A stretch of 35,425 nucleotides of DNA from an uncultured Candidatus Saccharibacteria bacterium (GCA_903840315.1 CAIMFK010000014.1:1-35425); one strand, 5' to 3'; positions 14,957 through 24,077 are shown, numbered from the stretch's first letter. Notes: a model not told the origin generated them from the letters alone. Numbers and translations are program-made.

Positions 14957-16045
14957 ATGTTTAACTTTTTCAAAAAAAATGAAAAAAAGAGCGAAACTTT
15001 TGTAAATATTTCTAACCGAAATGTTGCTAGGATTGTCATAATTGTAGTTATTTCCTATATATTCCTTATCGGACTAAGGAAGATTGCAAACCCAATAAAA
15101 CTAATCCTAATAAGTATTTTCTTATCTTTAGCTATTAATGCGCCTGTTCATAAATTAAGCCACCTGTTACCTGGAAAGTTAAGAGGCAACAGAATCATGG
15201 GAATTACTATTTCTCTCGTTATAGTGCTTGGAATTTTTACTATTTTTATAGCCAGCATTCTCCCACCACTTATTAATCAAACAGAGAATTTCATCCGTGT
15301 CGCACCTAACCTTGTTCAGGATTTGCATAATCAGGACAGCACTATAGGTAGATTTATAAATAACTATCACCTAACCGGTCAAATTGATTCAATTTCTGCG
15401 CAACTTGGAAATAGTTTGAAATCTATCAGTGTGCGTTCATTTTCAACAATAACTGATATTTCTTCAAGTATTTTTTCTGTGCTTACTGTTCTAGTTTTAA
15501 CATCCATGATTTTAATTGAGGGGCCGCGTTGGCTGTCTTACATCCACTATTTAATTGATGATTCACGGAAGGAATTCGCTACAAGAGTTTCCAATGATAT
15601 GTATTCTGTAATAAAGGGTTATGTTAATGGACAGGTGTTGATGGCATTCATAGCCTCTCTCATTATTGTCATTCCACTTCTTATTCTCAACGTTAGCTAT
15701 CCGATGGCACTGCTTGTCCTAGTATTTATCTGCGCACTCATACCAATGGTCGGACATACGCTAGGCTTTGTAATTGTTACTACTGTTTCACTATTTCATT
15801 CACCTATCGCCGCGCTTATAGTAGCTATTTACTATATTTTATATATGCAAATAGAGTCATATGTGATCCAGCCTAAAATTCAATCAAGCAAAACAAACCT
15901 TACACCTCTTATGGTATTTGTATCACTGCTAATAGGACTAAGTTTAGATGGATTAATCGGTGGTTTAATGGCAATTCCAATCGCAGGATGCATGAAGGTT
16001 TTAGTCGAAGAATACCTAATAGCTCGTGGCTATAAAGTTAAATAG
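14957..16045 (+). CDS. AI-2E family transporter (PerM/YhhT-like membrane protein)
   Basis: A 362-residue membrane protein of the AI-2E transporter family (PF01594). It has the typical order: two N-terminal hydrophobic segments, a soluble helical part of about 100 residues (FIRVAPNLVQDLHNQ), and then a cluster of C-terminal membrane helices. The conserved motifs are VIKGYVNGQVLMAFIAS, ALIPMVGHTLGFVIV and YVIQPKIQSSKTNLTPLMVF. Members range from autoinducer exporters to Na+/H+ antiporters, so substrate is not inferred. The 3' end overlaps the convergent cysS by 8 nt. Confidence 0.85.
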   Translation: MFNFFKKNEKKSETFVNISNRNVARIVIIVVISYIFLIGLRKIANPIKLILISIFLSLAINAPVHKLSHLLPGKLRGNRIMGITISLVIVLGIFTIFIASILPPLINQTENFIRVAPNLVQDLHNQDSTIGRFINNYHLTGQIDSISAQLGNSLKSISVRSFSTITDISSSIFSVLTVLVLTSMILIEGPRWLSYIHYLIDDSRKEFATRVSNDMYSVIKGYVNGQVLMAFIASLIIVIPLLILNVSYPMALLVLVFICALIPMVGHTLGFVIVTTVSLFHSPIAALIVAIYYILYMQIESYVIQPKIQSSKTNLTPLMVFVSLLIGLSLDGLIGGLMAIPIAGCMKVLVEEYLIARGYKVK

Positions 16046-17453
16046 GGTACCAGAGAGTACTATTGGGAATATCTCTTAATCCAATCCCGAGATCACTTAA
16101 TTCATTTCTCAATATATCGGCTTTTTTCCAGTCTTTGTTCCTTCGTGCTTCATCTCTATTAGATATAAGCTCAGATTCTTTTTCGGTTAATTCTCTTTTT
16201 AAAACTAAATTGACTCCAAATAAGTCTATTATATATTTATTAAATGATTCCAAAGCTTTTAATTCTTCAATACTAATATTGGTAAGCTTGCCAAATACAG
16301 AACTCATTTTATGTATATGTTTAAGTGATTCAGCTGTATTTAAATTGTCTGAGATATTAGCTATTATAAGTTTTTTTGCCTCCTCAATCATTGAACAAAT
16401 ATTTTCACCTGATTCAATGAATTCATTGAGCGAATAAACCCATGAAAAACTCTCCCTTAGGTTTTTGAGTGTATTATGTACAGTTTGCAGTATATCGAAG
16501 CTAAAATTCGCTTGAGTATAATAATTTGATTGGAGAACTAATAGCCTGATAGAGTCAACTTCGAAGCCTTTTTCTAAGATTTCTTCAAGTCTTATCCCGT
16601 TACCCAAACTCTTTGAAATTTTCTCACCATTAATCATAAGATGGTTGACATGAAACCAATACTGAACATACTTAACTCCATTAGCTGCCTCACTTTGAGC
16701 GAGTTCATTAGTATGATGGACTGGAATGTGCTCGATACCTCCAGCGTGAATATCAATGGTAGGGCCAAGATATTTTAGAGCCATAGCAGAACATTCGATA
16801 TGCCAACCTGGAAAACCAATTCCCCAAGGACTTTCCCATTCCATGTCCCTTTTTCCTTTTTTGATATCACTGAATTTCCATAATGCGAAATCTGAAGGAT
16901 TTTTTTTCTCTGGATTTACCTCAACTCTAGCTCCCTCTTCTAATTCATCAAGTTTCAATTTAGCCAATTTTGTATATCGATAAAATTTAGATGTATCAAA
17001 ATATACACCATCACTTATTTGGTACGTATACCCCTTCTCTTCAAGAACTTTGATCATATCAATTTGCTCTTGTATGTGCTCGGTAGCCTTCGGAATGGCA
17101 AATGGTTGCAAAATCTTAAGAGTATTTAAGGCACTTATAAAATAATCAGAATAGTGTTTAGCAATAGTCCAGGCATCCTTGTTTTCTTTAGATGCTTTTG
17201 ACTGAATCTTATCATCCCCTTCGTCTGCGTCACTAACTAAATGTCCAACATCAGTTATATTAAGGATCCATTTTGGATTATATCCAGTAATTTTTAAGCT
17301 TCTCACCAGAATGTCATACCTTATAAAAGTAAACCAATTACCAATGTGTGGATAGTCATAAACAGTAGGCCCACACGTGTATATTGTTACTTGATTGGGA
17401 TCAAGAGGCACAATCTCATTGATTTTTCTCGAGATAGTATTATATATTTTCAT
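16038..17453 (-). CDS. cysS: Cysteinyl-tRNA synthetase
   Basis: Class I aminoacyl-tRNA synthetase that charges tRNA-Cys. The HIGH-type motif is PTVYDYPHIGNW near the N-terminus, and the KMSKS motif is KISKSLGN. The zinc-binding residues of the family are kept: the Cys in IYTCGPT, the Cys in WHIECSAMA and the His/Glu in HHTNELAQSEA. The C-terminal DALR-like helical domain is present, and the length (471) is normal. It is the last gene of the ybaB-recR-DHH-cysS run, overlapping the DHH gene by 14 nt. Mycothiol ligase MshC is a related alternative, but length and C-terminal domain favour CysS. Confidence 0.95.
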   Translation of the reverse strand: MKIYNTISRKINEIVPLDPNQVTIYTCGPTVYDYPHIGNWFTFIRYDILVRSLKITGYNPKWILNITDVGHLVSDADEGDDKIQSKASKENKDAWTIAKHYSDYFISALNTLKILQPFAIPKATEHIQEQIDMIKVLEEKGYTYQISDGVYFDTSKFYRYTKLAKLKLDELEEGARVEVNPEKKNPSDFALWKFSDIKKGKRDMEWESPWGIGFPGWHIECSAMALKYLGPTIDIHAGGIEHIPVHHTNELAQSEAANGVKYVQYWFHVNHLMINGEKISKSLGNGIRLEEILEKGFEVDSIRLLVLQSNYYTQANFSFDILQTVHNTLKNLRESFSWVYSLNEFIESGENICSMIEEAKKLIIANISDNLNTAESLKHIHKMSSVFGKLTNISIEELKALESFNKYIIDLFGVNLVLKRELTEKESELISNRDEARRNKDWKKADILRNELSDLGIGLRDIPNSTLWYPI

Positions 17454-18441
17454 TTAATAATTGCTCAGCAAAGTTAATAATATCTACAATTTTAGCATTA
17501 ATATCAGAAACATCTTCAATTTTAAATCCACTTGCGTATTTATGGCCACCGCCTCCGAATTTTTCTGCTAGCTTGTCTGCAATTGGATGACCATAATTAG
17601 CTCTAATTTTTCCAGTTAATCTGCCCTGCTTATATGATTTAAATGCAATGACAGCTTCTACGCCTTCAACTTGTCTCATTTCATCAATGACAAGCATAGA
17701 TGGATTATATTCATTTGAATAGGTCTCTATCTCTTCCCAAGGAATATGAATATATGCAATTCTACCATCTTCAGAATAGTTAATCCTTTCAATCAGTTTA
17801 GCCTTATATTCAAGGATTCTAGGGCTTTTCTTCATTAGTTCACGCCTTTTTTCTTCGATTTCAGGAATGCTAACCCCATCTTTAACTAATTCTGCAACAA
17901 TCTCTATGGATCTATAAGTTGTAGATTCTGTAGTGAGCCCTAGGGAGTCAGACATAATTGAGCTCAATATTTGATTTTTTGCATTATGATTTAATCCCCA
18001 GTTAAATTCTTTGCTAAGTTCATAAATTAGCTCACCGGACGAAACAGTTTGGACCACACAGCTATATTCACTAGTTAGAGTAGCTTCGGTTATATGATGG
18101 TCTAGAATAATAAGAGGTTTTTTCATAATAGATGAATAAACTTGATTATTCTTCAGATTATCAAGTAGTGATTCAGCGCTGCAGTCTACCAAAATCGACA
18201 CATCAAAATGTGATGGAAAATCAGTACTTACTCTATCCCAGCCATTGAGATATCTAAGATATTTAGGCATTTCTATACTGCAATACATATAAGTATTTTT
18301 TCCTAAATCACTCAAAATCTGTTCGAGAGCCAGTGAACTAGCAAGACTATCTGCATCCGGATTATCTGCCTGTAATATAAGTATATTTGTCGAGCGATCA
18401 ATTAATGATTTTATATGATCAAATTTACCATAATCTATCAT
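17440..18441 (-). CDS. DHH/DHHA1 phosphoesterase (NrnA-like)
   Basis: A 333-residue member of the DHH superfamily, related to NrnA, which degrades short oligoribonucleotides and dephosphorylates pAp with Mn2+. Visible motifs: motif I NPDADSLAS, motif II Asp in LVDCSAE, motif III LDHH, motif IV MSDSLGLTT, and the DHHA1 substrate-binding end GGGGHKYASGF. In motif I the usual leading His (HxNPDxD) is Ala, so one metal ligand may be lost. It overlaps recR by 4 nt and cysS by 14 nt, so translation is coupled. Cytoplasmic RNA turnover is the likely role. Confidence 0.85.
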   Translation of the reverse strand: MIDYGKFDHIKSLIDRSTNILILQADNPDADSLASSLALEQILSDLGKNTYMYCSIEMPKYLRYLNGWDRVSTDFPSHFDVSILVDCSAESLLDNLKNNQVYSSIMKKPLIILDHHITEATLTSEYSCVVQTVSSGELIYELSKEFNWGLNHNAKNQILSSIMSDSLGLTTESTTYRSIEIVAELVKDGVSIPEIEEKRRELMKKSPRILEYKAKLIERINYSEDGRIAYIHIPWEEIETYSNEYNPSMLVIDEMRQVEGVEAVIAFKSYKQGRLTGKIRANYGHPIADKLAEKFGGGGHKYASGFKIEDVSDINAKIVDIINFAEQLLNENI

Positions 18442-19043
18442 AAGGTAGTCCTACCTTCCATTGCCCGTCCTAAAGTAATTTGATCGGCATATTCTAAATC
18501 AATTCCAATAGGTAGCCCTCTAGCAAGTCGAGTAACCTTCACTCCTGTATCTTGCAAGGCCTGATTAATATAAAGCGAAGTCGTTTCACCTTCAACACTA
18601 GCATTGGTAGCTAATATGATTTCCTTAACGGAATCATTTTTAATTCTATTTAATAATTCATTTATATGGAGCTGCTCAGGGCCAATTCCGTCGATTGGCG
18701 ACACAAGACCTCCAAGTACGTGATATGTGCCCTCAAACGACCCTATACGTTCAATAGCGAGAATATCAAAGGGTGAAGCAACAACAGCAATAATCTGCTT
18801 GTTCCTATTAGGATCAGAGTAAAGAGGAGAGAACTCCTGACTAGCGTCAATTAATGCATACGTAATTGGGCACAGTTTAATTGAATCATGAATATTAGAT
18901 AATGATTTTTCTAGTTTTTTGGAAATACTTCTATCATGCTGGACAATGAAATAAGCGTATCTTTCAGCTGTTCTTGGACCGACACCAGGCAACCCTTCAA
19001 GTGAATATATGAGATCAGTCAAAGCCTTCGGCAATACGCTCAT
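18438..19043 (-). CDS. recR: Recombination protein RecR, lacking the zinc-finger cysteines
   Basis: RecR acts with RecO (and RecF) to load RecA on gapped DNA. The HhH motif (LPGVGPRTAERYA, 18-30), the Toprim domain (83-160, VLGGLVSPIDGIGPEQL) and a Walker-B-like C-terminus (LARGLPIGIDLEYAD) are all present, and the length of 201 is normal. The central zinc finger is degenerate: of CxxC...CxxC only C58 remains, and the others read Thr, Ser/Phe and Tyr. It lies in the conserved ybaB-recR pair, 3 nt from ybaB. The fold may persist without zinc. Confidence 0.92.
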   Translation of the reverse strand: MSVLPKALTDLIYSLEGLPGVGPRTAERYAYFIVQHDRSISKKLEKSLSNIHDSIKLCPITYALIDASQEFSPLYSDPNRNKQIIAVVASPFDILAIERIGSFEGTYHVLGGLVSPIDGIGPEQLHINELLNRIKNDSVKEIILATNASVEGETTSLYINQALQDTGVKVTRLARGLPIGIDLEYADQITLGRAMEGRTTL

Positions 19044-19046
19044 TAT

Positions 19047-19340
19047 TTATAGCCCTAAATCACCCAAAGCACCCATGAATGGTTGCATTTTTTCTGCAGC
19101 AATTTTTTGGCTTTGAGATAATGCGTCTTTAATTGCGTCTTCAATCCAATGTTCAAGTTGGGATATATCATCCAAATCAATCATCTCGGGATCAATTTTT
19201 ACATGCTTAATTTTTTGCTCACCAGTTATTTCAACTTTAACGGCACCATCGCCTTTATCAACAGTAATAATTTCTCGTTGGAGCTCTTTCTGTACTTTTT
19301 TAACTTTCATTAACATTTTAGCTTGATCAAATCTACTCAT
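19047..19340 (-). CDS. ybaB: YbaB/EbfC family nucleoid-associated protein
   Basis: A 97-residue DNA-binding protein that forms a dimer with helical ends gripping DNA. Family features are the N-terminal KMLMKVKKVQKELQ helix, the strand VEITGEQKIKHVKI and the acidic C-terminal helix. It has a good ribosome site (AAAGGAGA) and a promoter inside the gap after the GT-C gene. It lies next to recR, as in most bacteria. Confidence 0.92.
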   Translation of the reverse strand: MSRFDQAKMLMKVKKVQKELQREIITVDKGDGAVKVEITGEQKIKHVKIDPEMIDLDDISQLEHWIEDAIKDALSQSQKIAAEKMQPFMGALGDLGL

Positions 19341-19361
19341 CTTATCTCCTTTAGTAAATAC

Positions 19362-19390
19362 ATTATACCAAGAATTAACTGTTTAGATAA
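19362..19390 (-). promoter_or_regulatory. Internal promoter for ybaB-recR-DHH-cysS
   Basis: Extended -10 TGGTATAAT with TATAAT at 19362-19367 and a weak -35 (TTATCT, 19385-19390), 17-bp spacer. It falls in the gap between the GT-C gene and ybaB. Confidence 0.5.
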
Positions 19391-20572
19391 CTATGGTATG
19401 TTGGTGTAATATTGAGTAGTCTTTGAGTTATTTGGCCAGGCTATGAAATAGCTTCTAGTATTGTATATAACTGACACAAATAGAGCTAAGACAATAAGAA
19501 TAGATCCAAGTAATCTGGGAATTGGATTTCTTGGGAAAACTTTAAACCATTTAGTGATTAAATATGATAGGCCGGTGGCTGCAATTAGGTATAGTGGAAT
19601 GATTATCAAAGTTAAGCTTACAGGGCCACAAAGTGAATAGAGTATAAATGAAACTAGTAATGTGGTTAATATGATTTTTATATAATTATTTGGCCATTCT
19701 CTGATATAACGATATAGGCCAATTAATATAAGACTGGAAGTGAAAAAATCTAGCAGAGGTGTAGCACCCAACCAAAGGATAGGATTCATTGGCATGCTTA
19801 CTAAGACAAAATATGGGAGCCGTAAAAATGTCTCAAAAATTGTTAACAAGTTTGGTCTTGAATCTGGCAAACCTAAAATAGTAAGTAAGTGTGACGGATG
19901 ATTAACTGTTGAAAAAATAAGTGGGATGGTAAGAATAATTCCATAAGTTCCTATAAGAATTAAAATTTTTCTATCTAGCCTACTAAGTAATTCTCTTATT
20001 ACTTTACGTTGCCATAGTATACCAATGAGTCCAATCCAAATCATGCCTGGCGTGTAGAGATAAAAAACAATTATCGAAACCAAAATCAAAAAAATTCGAT
20101 TGATGTTTTTGTTAACTCTTAAATAATCTCGAAACCAAAAAATAAGCACAGTAGAGAGATACATAACATCTGGAACTGCAGTTCTTGAAATATGTAGCAC
20201 CCAGGCAGAGCACATTAATAAAATAGCTAATATTGTTGCTATGTTTGGCCCAAATTTTTTCTTTATTACTAAATAGAATAAGTAGATGAAAATGAGAGCC
20301 CAAATCACACTAGTAAATCTGTATACAAAAATATGATGGGCATAAATAATATTAAATAAATAAATAAATACTTTAAATGGGAGATTAATCGAATTGCTAA
20401 GTAATGTATTTATACTGGAAGATGAATTAATTAATGATATTTCAGATTTATTCATTCCAACGTTCAGAGAAGATAATCTGAATGTAAATAGAAATAGAAC
20501 GAAAAAAGCACCAAGTCCAAGAAAATAGTAATAAAATAGCTCCTTTTTAAAAAATCTATTAATGAATTTCAT
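19391..20572 (-). CDS. Polytopic membrane protein, possible GT-C glycosyltransferase
   Basis: A 393-residue integral membrane protein with about nine to ten hydrophobic segments. The arrangement (first helix, polar loop, then VYRFTSVIWALIFIYLFYLV and PNIATILAILLMCSAWVLHISRTAVPDVMYL) resembles GT39-type dolichyl/undecaprenyl-phosphate sugar transferases. The first loop carries GMNKSEISL in the place where an acidic pair is usual, so the catalytic Asp may be missing. It lies between dnaB (17 nt) and ybaB in the same direction, an odd location for an envelope gene. Substrate unknown. Confidence 0.6.
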   Translation of the reverse strand: MKFINRFFKKELFYYYFLGLGAFFVLFLFTFRLSSLNVGMNKSEISLINSSSSINTLLSNSINLPFKVFIYLFNIIYAHHIFVYRFTSVIWALIFIYLFYLVIKKKFGPNIATILAILLMCSAWVLHISRTAVPDVMYLSTVLIFWFRDYLRVNKNINRIFLILVSIIVFYLYTPGMIWIGLIGILWQRKVIRELLSRLDRKILILIGTYGIILTIPLIFSTVNHPSHLLTILGLPDSRPNLLTIFETFLRLPYFVLVSMPMNPILWLGATPLLDFFTSSLILIGLYRYIREWPNNYIKIILTTLLVSFILYSLCGPVSLTLIIIPLYLIAATGLSYLITKWFKVFPRNPIPRLLGSILIVLALFVSVIYNTRSYFIAWPNNSKTTQYYTNIP

Positions 20573-20589
20573 TTATCAAATTATATCAC

Positions 20590-21945
20590 TTATTCAGAAG
20601 CATTATTACTATGACGCGAATCAATAGATCTAAATCTTTGTTTCTGACGGTCAAAATACAGCTCAACAGCCCCGGTAGGGCCATTTCGATGTTTCTTAAT
20701 AAACACGTCAATAATATTTTTTCTATCGGTTTCGGGATTATAGTAATCTTCTCTATATAAGAACGCTACAACATCAGCATCCTGTTCAATTGATCCAGAC
20801 TCTCTCAAATCAGATAATTGAGGAATCTGAGGTGATCTTGATTCAACAGATCTACTCAGCTGACTCAAGGCAATCAGCGGAACATTAAGCTCCCTTGCAA
20901 TTCCTTTCAGGCCTCTGGAAATTTCTGATATTTCTTGAACCCTATTTCCGTCACCTGATGCACGGCTTCCACTCATAAGCTGAAGATAATCAACAATAAT
21001 TAGGCCTAATGGTCTCAGATGAGCCTCTCTTCGAGCTCTTGTTCTTAAATCGCTAACAGTTATTCCTGGAGTGTCGTCAATATATATGGGGGCTTCACTC
21101 AAGGTACCCATTGCTTTTCCAATTTTTTCAAAGTCAGCATCGGTCAAATTACCTGTTCTCAAGTTCCATGCATCTACTCCTGATTCTGTAGATAATAATC
21201 TATCTACGAGCTGTTCTTTGCTCATCTCAAGACTGAAAAGTAACACCGTTTGTTCTGCTTTAACTGCTACGTTATGAGCAAGACCCAACGAAAAAGCAGT
21301 TTTACCCATGCTTGGTCTAGCTGCGAGTATAAATAAATCTGATTTCTGTAGACCGGCTAAAATATTATCCAAGTCCTTAAAGCCTGTCGGCACTCCTCTA
21401 AGCTTATTCTTGTCTTTATGTAAGTCATCTAATCGGTCAAAACTTTCGGCTAGGATTGTTTCAAGACTAACTACGCTTTGTTTTATGTGTTGTTGACTAA
21501 CGTTGAAAATATTCAATTCAGCTTCTTCAATAAGATTTTGAAGTGCTTTAGTCTCATCAAATCCAAGATTCGCTATATTTTGAGAAGCCTTAATTAGCCT
21601 TCTTCTAAGAGCTTTTTGAGAAACAATTTCTGCATATTGTTCAATATGTGATGCTGTAGGCACATAGTTGGTAAGTTCAGTAATGTAGCCTGCGCCACCG
21701 GCTGCATCGAGTAGTCCATTATTTTTTATTTGGTCAGTAATTGTTAAAACATCTATTGCGTAGTGTTTTTCATATAGCTGATGAATTGCGTCATAGATTT
21801 TTTGATGTCTTGGATCGTAAAAATCTTCAGAGTGGATAGAATCGGCAATTTTAACCAACGAATCACTATCAATTAGAATAGAGCCGAGTAATGATGCCTC
21901 AGCTTCAATATTTTGGGGTGGAATATTAACTTGTTGATTGTCCAT
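20590..21945 (-). CDS. dnaB: Replicative DNA helicase DnaB
   Basis: Hexameric helicase that unwinds the replication fork and recruits primase. The N-terminal domain (PPQNIEAEASLLGSIL, 9-24) and RecA-like ATPase core are both complete. Walker A is ARPSMGKTAF with K215, Walker B is GLIIVDYLQLM, and the arginine-finger and DNA-loop regions (QLSRSVESR, LRESGSIEQDADV) are intact. The 451-residue length is standard, with no intein. AGAGGG precedes the ATG. It follows dnaX by 23 nt, so leading-strand helicase and clamp loader are cotranscribed. Confidence 0.97.
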   Translation of the reverse strand: MDNQQVNIPPQNIEAEASLLGSILIDSDSLVKIADSIHSEDFYDPRHQKIYDAIHQLYEKHYAIDVLTITDQIKNNGLLDAAGGAGYITELTNYVPTASHIEQYAEIVSQKALRRRLIKASQNIANLGFDETKALQNLIEEAELNIFNVSQQHIKQSVVSLETILAESFDRLDDLHKDKNKLRGVPTGFKDLDNILAGLQKSDLFILAARPSMGKTAFSLGLAHNVAVKAEQTVLLFSLEMSKEQLVDRLLSTESGVDAWNLRTGNLTDADFEKIGKAMGTLSEAPIYIDDTPGITVSDLRTRARREAHLRPLGLIIVDYLQLMSGSRASGDGNRVQEISEISRGLKGIARELNVPLIALSQLSRSVESRSPQIPQLSDLRESGSIEQDADVVAFLYREDYYNPETDRKNIIDVFIKKHRNGPTGAVELYFDRQKQRFRSIDSRHSNNASE

Positions 21946-21968
21946 AATACCCTCTTAGAGATAACTTT

Positions 21969-23411
21969 CTATGATTGTAGCACCTCAGCACCATCAAAAA
22001 TATTGCTTATGTTATTTAAATCTTTGTTTTCCTTTTCAGTATCGGCTGTTTTAAGTTCTGGCACATAATTTGCTGATATATCTATATCATGGCCGGTCAA
22101 TTCTTTGAACTTCATTGTGACAATATCTTTGTTCTTAATGTCATTTATTTTTTTCTGATAGAAAATATGGCCAAAATCAAGATTCAAAGTACCATTAATC
22201 ATTTTCGGTCTTGCCATCATCAATAGACCATAAAGGGTGTTATTGGTTTTTTTAACAATATTCAACAAATCCTTCCAAATCAGCTTATCGAATTCAACAT
22301 TTTCAGTAAAAGTTTTTTTGGGTTCATTAATATTCTCTGATTGCTTTACTTTATCTAGGTCTTTTGGACTTTTGTTTTTCTTATCAATTGGAATTATTGC
22401 TTTTTCTGAACGCATCACAGGAGGTTTATCAATTTTGGCATTTATCGATGGAATATTTTTGTTTGAGCAATATTTATATAGAAGAACTTCAAGATATGCA
22501 TCAGGATCATATTTTGAAGGAACATCAATAAGATCAGACATAAGCGATAAATAATCAAACGACACATTGTCTCCATTAATCAAAACATCACTTCTTATTT
22601 GACTAAGTAATTGCTTGGATATTAGAGCTGAGCCATAGCCATTGTTAAACAATTCGGTTAATTGATTTACAATATTACCTTTTGACCCTTCATCCAGCGT
22701 TATTATAAGAGCTGATATGGCTTGCATTGGCGGCAATCCCAGACTTTCATTGACGATATCGACAGTTATCTTCCCATCCCTATTTCTAAGTTGGTCAAGA
22801 ATACTTATGCTATCACGAAATGAACCACTTCCATGATTTGCAATCAATTCAAGCGCATTATCATCAATTTCAATTTTTTCACTTTTAGAAATTAATTTAA
22901 GATGTTTCACTAAATTGTTTTGATCAATTGGCCTAAAACTATATCTCTGGGTTCTACTAACTATTGTGTCGGGTAATTTGTGTGATTCAGTTGTAGCTAA
23001 TATAAAAATAACATGTGCTGGGGGCTCCTCTAAAGTCTTCAATAAAGCATTGAAAGCCTCTTTGGTGAGCATGTGAACTTCATCAATTATATAAACCTTA
23101 TACTTTGAATTTGTTGGTGCAACATTCACTTTATCTCGAAGATCTCTAATTTCATCAATTCGTCTATTACTTGCAGCATCAATTTCTATAATGTCTAATT
23201 GTGTAGAATCTGAATCATTTATGCCATTAACAGACCGTGCTAGTATTCGAGCAACAGAAGTCTTACCTACACCTCGGGGACCAGTAAATAAATAGGCGTG
23301 AGCAATTTTATTATTTTTGATTGCATTATTAAGAGATGAAGTAATATAGTCCTGACCAATTACTTCGGCAAAATTTTTCGAACGATATTTGTTGTATAAT
23401 ACCTGACCCAT
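21969..23411 (-). CDS. dnaX: DNA polymerase III subunit gamma/tau, lacking the zinc module
   Basis: Clamp-loader ATPase. Walker A is GPRGVGKTS (44-52), Walker B and the DEVHMLTKEAFNALLKTLEE segment follow, then the sensor SRTQRYSF. Domain III and a short charged C-terminal region are present; at 480 residues it is a short tau or a gamma-like form. The usual four-cysteine zinc module after the first P-loop helix is absent: residues 61-75 (NGINDSDSTQLD) go straight to IIEIDAASNRRIDEIR. I see no slippery A-run at the usual gamma frameshift site. It heads the dnaX-dnaB run, with a TATAAT 8 nt before the ATG. Confidence 0.95.
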   Translation of the reverse strand: MGQVLYNKYRSKNFAEVIGQDYITSSLNNAIKNNKIAHAYLFTGPRGVGKTSVARILARSVNGINDSDSTQLDIIEIDAASNRRIDEIRDLRDKVNVAPTNSKYKVYIIDEVHMLTKEAFNALLKTLEEPPAHVIFILATTESHKLPDTIVSRTQRYSFRPIDQNNLVKHLKLISKSEKIEIDDNALELIANHGSGSFRDSISILDQLRNRDGKITVDIVNESLGLPPMQAISALIITLDEGSKGNIVNQLTELFNNGYGSALISKQLLSQIRSDVLINGDNVSFDYLSLMSDLIDVPSKYDPDAYLEVLLYKYCSNKNIPSINAKIDKPPVMRSEKAIIPIDKKNKSPKDLDKVKQSENINEPKKTFTENVEFDKLIWKDLLNIVKKTNNTLYGLLMMARPKMINGTLNLDFGHIFYQKKINDIKNKDIVTMKFKELTGHDIDISANYVPELKTADTEKENKDLNNISNIFDGAEVLQS

Positions 23412-23419
23412 TTCTAGAT

Positions 23420-23425
23420 ATTATA
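23420..23425 (-). promoter_or_regulatory. -10 box of dnaX
   Basis: Perfect TATAAT on the minus strand, ending 8 nt before the ATG. The -35 is not evident and no ribosome site exists, so a leaderless transcript is suggested. Confidence 0.45.
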
Positions 23426-23459
23426 CGCTAAGGAAGGTATGTTATGTTAGAAAAAATAA

Positions 23460-23969
23460 CTAAAGTGCAGCTTCTAACGCAGCCCACTCAGTGCTGTCAT
23501 CATCTTCCGGCACATTTATACTAACCTGATCACCAGGCTTTGCCTTGAAATAAGTAACACTAGCCAATAAAACACGGTAATTCTTTGAGCCTACCTCAAC
23601 AAAGTAATGGCCTGACTCAAGCTTAAGAGTTCCTACAAGTTGTTTGCGAGGAATTGGACCAATTTGTTTGTACAGAAAAGCTCCATCATCAGCAATTGTA
23701 AGCTTTAATATGTCTCCCTGAACTAGTTTGGATTTGCTTGCATAGTTTGCTGGAACAGGATATGTTTTTGCATCGCTGCCAACCATATTTTGCCCATCAA
23801 ATACACCTTCAATAACCTTACCTAGGGATACTTCCTTGACTGAATTTGTCGCAGCAATATCGCTGCCAACTAAACTTAGAATGAGCTCACTTGCTGCTGC
23901 GAGGTTTGTTTCTGCTTCTTGTATTAGGGCTCTAAGCCTTTTGATTTGTTTGTCTGGTACTTCTGCCAT
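23460..23969 (-). CDS. Hypothetical 169-residue protein between rplL and dnaX
   Basis: Unknown family. The N-terminal 45 residues form a likely coiled coil (KQIKRLRALIQEAETNLAAA). The rest looks like a small beta-barrel: VIEGVFDGQNMVG, KLVQGDILKLTIADDG, FLYKQIGPIPRKQLVGTL, HYFVEVGSKNYRVLLASV and KPGDQVSINVP. The coiled-coil-plus-barrel layout recalls transcription or ribosome-associated factors, but I have no family match. It has its own promoter (TTGACA-17-TACTTT) and a short leader. The strong promoter suggests abundant expression. Confidence 0.65.
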   Translation of the reverse strand: MAEVPDKQIKRLRALIQEAETNLAAASELILSLVGSDIAATNSVKEVSLGKVIEGVFDGQNMVGSDAKTYPVPANYASKSKLVQGDILKLTIADDGAFLYKQIGPIPRKQLVGTLKLESGHYFVEVGSKNYRVLLASVTYFKAKPGDQVSINVPEDDDSTEWAALEAAL

Positions 23970-24020
23970 GTTTGTCTCTCAAATTTTTTAAAGTGTTTTT
24001 TTAACCACACACTTAAACTA

Positions 24021-24049
24021 AAAGTATCATTTATCATTTTATATGTCAA
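24021..24049 (-). promoter_or_regulatory. Promoter of the 23460-23969 gene
   Basis: TTGACA (24044-24049, perfect) and TACTTT (24021-24026) on the minus strand, 17-bp spacer. This gives a leader of about 45 nt. The layout closely resembles the rplJ promoter. Confidence 0.6.
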
Positions 24050-24077
24050 AAAAATACAATAGTTCTGTGGATAAGTA

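Noticed and set aside
16063-16437. 124-codon plus-strand frame
   Set aside because: Antisense to the helical C-terminal domain of cysS.
22237-22554. 105-codon plus-strand frame
   Set aside because: Antisense to the dnaX C-terminal region; no supporting signals.
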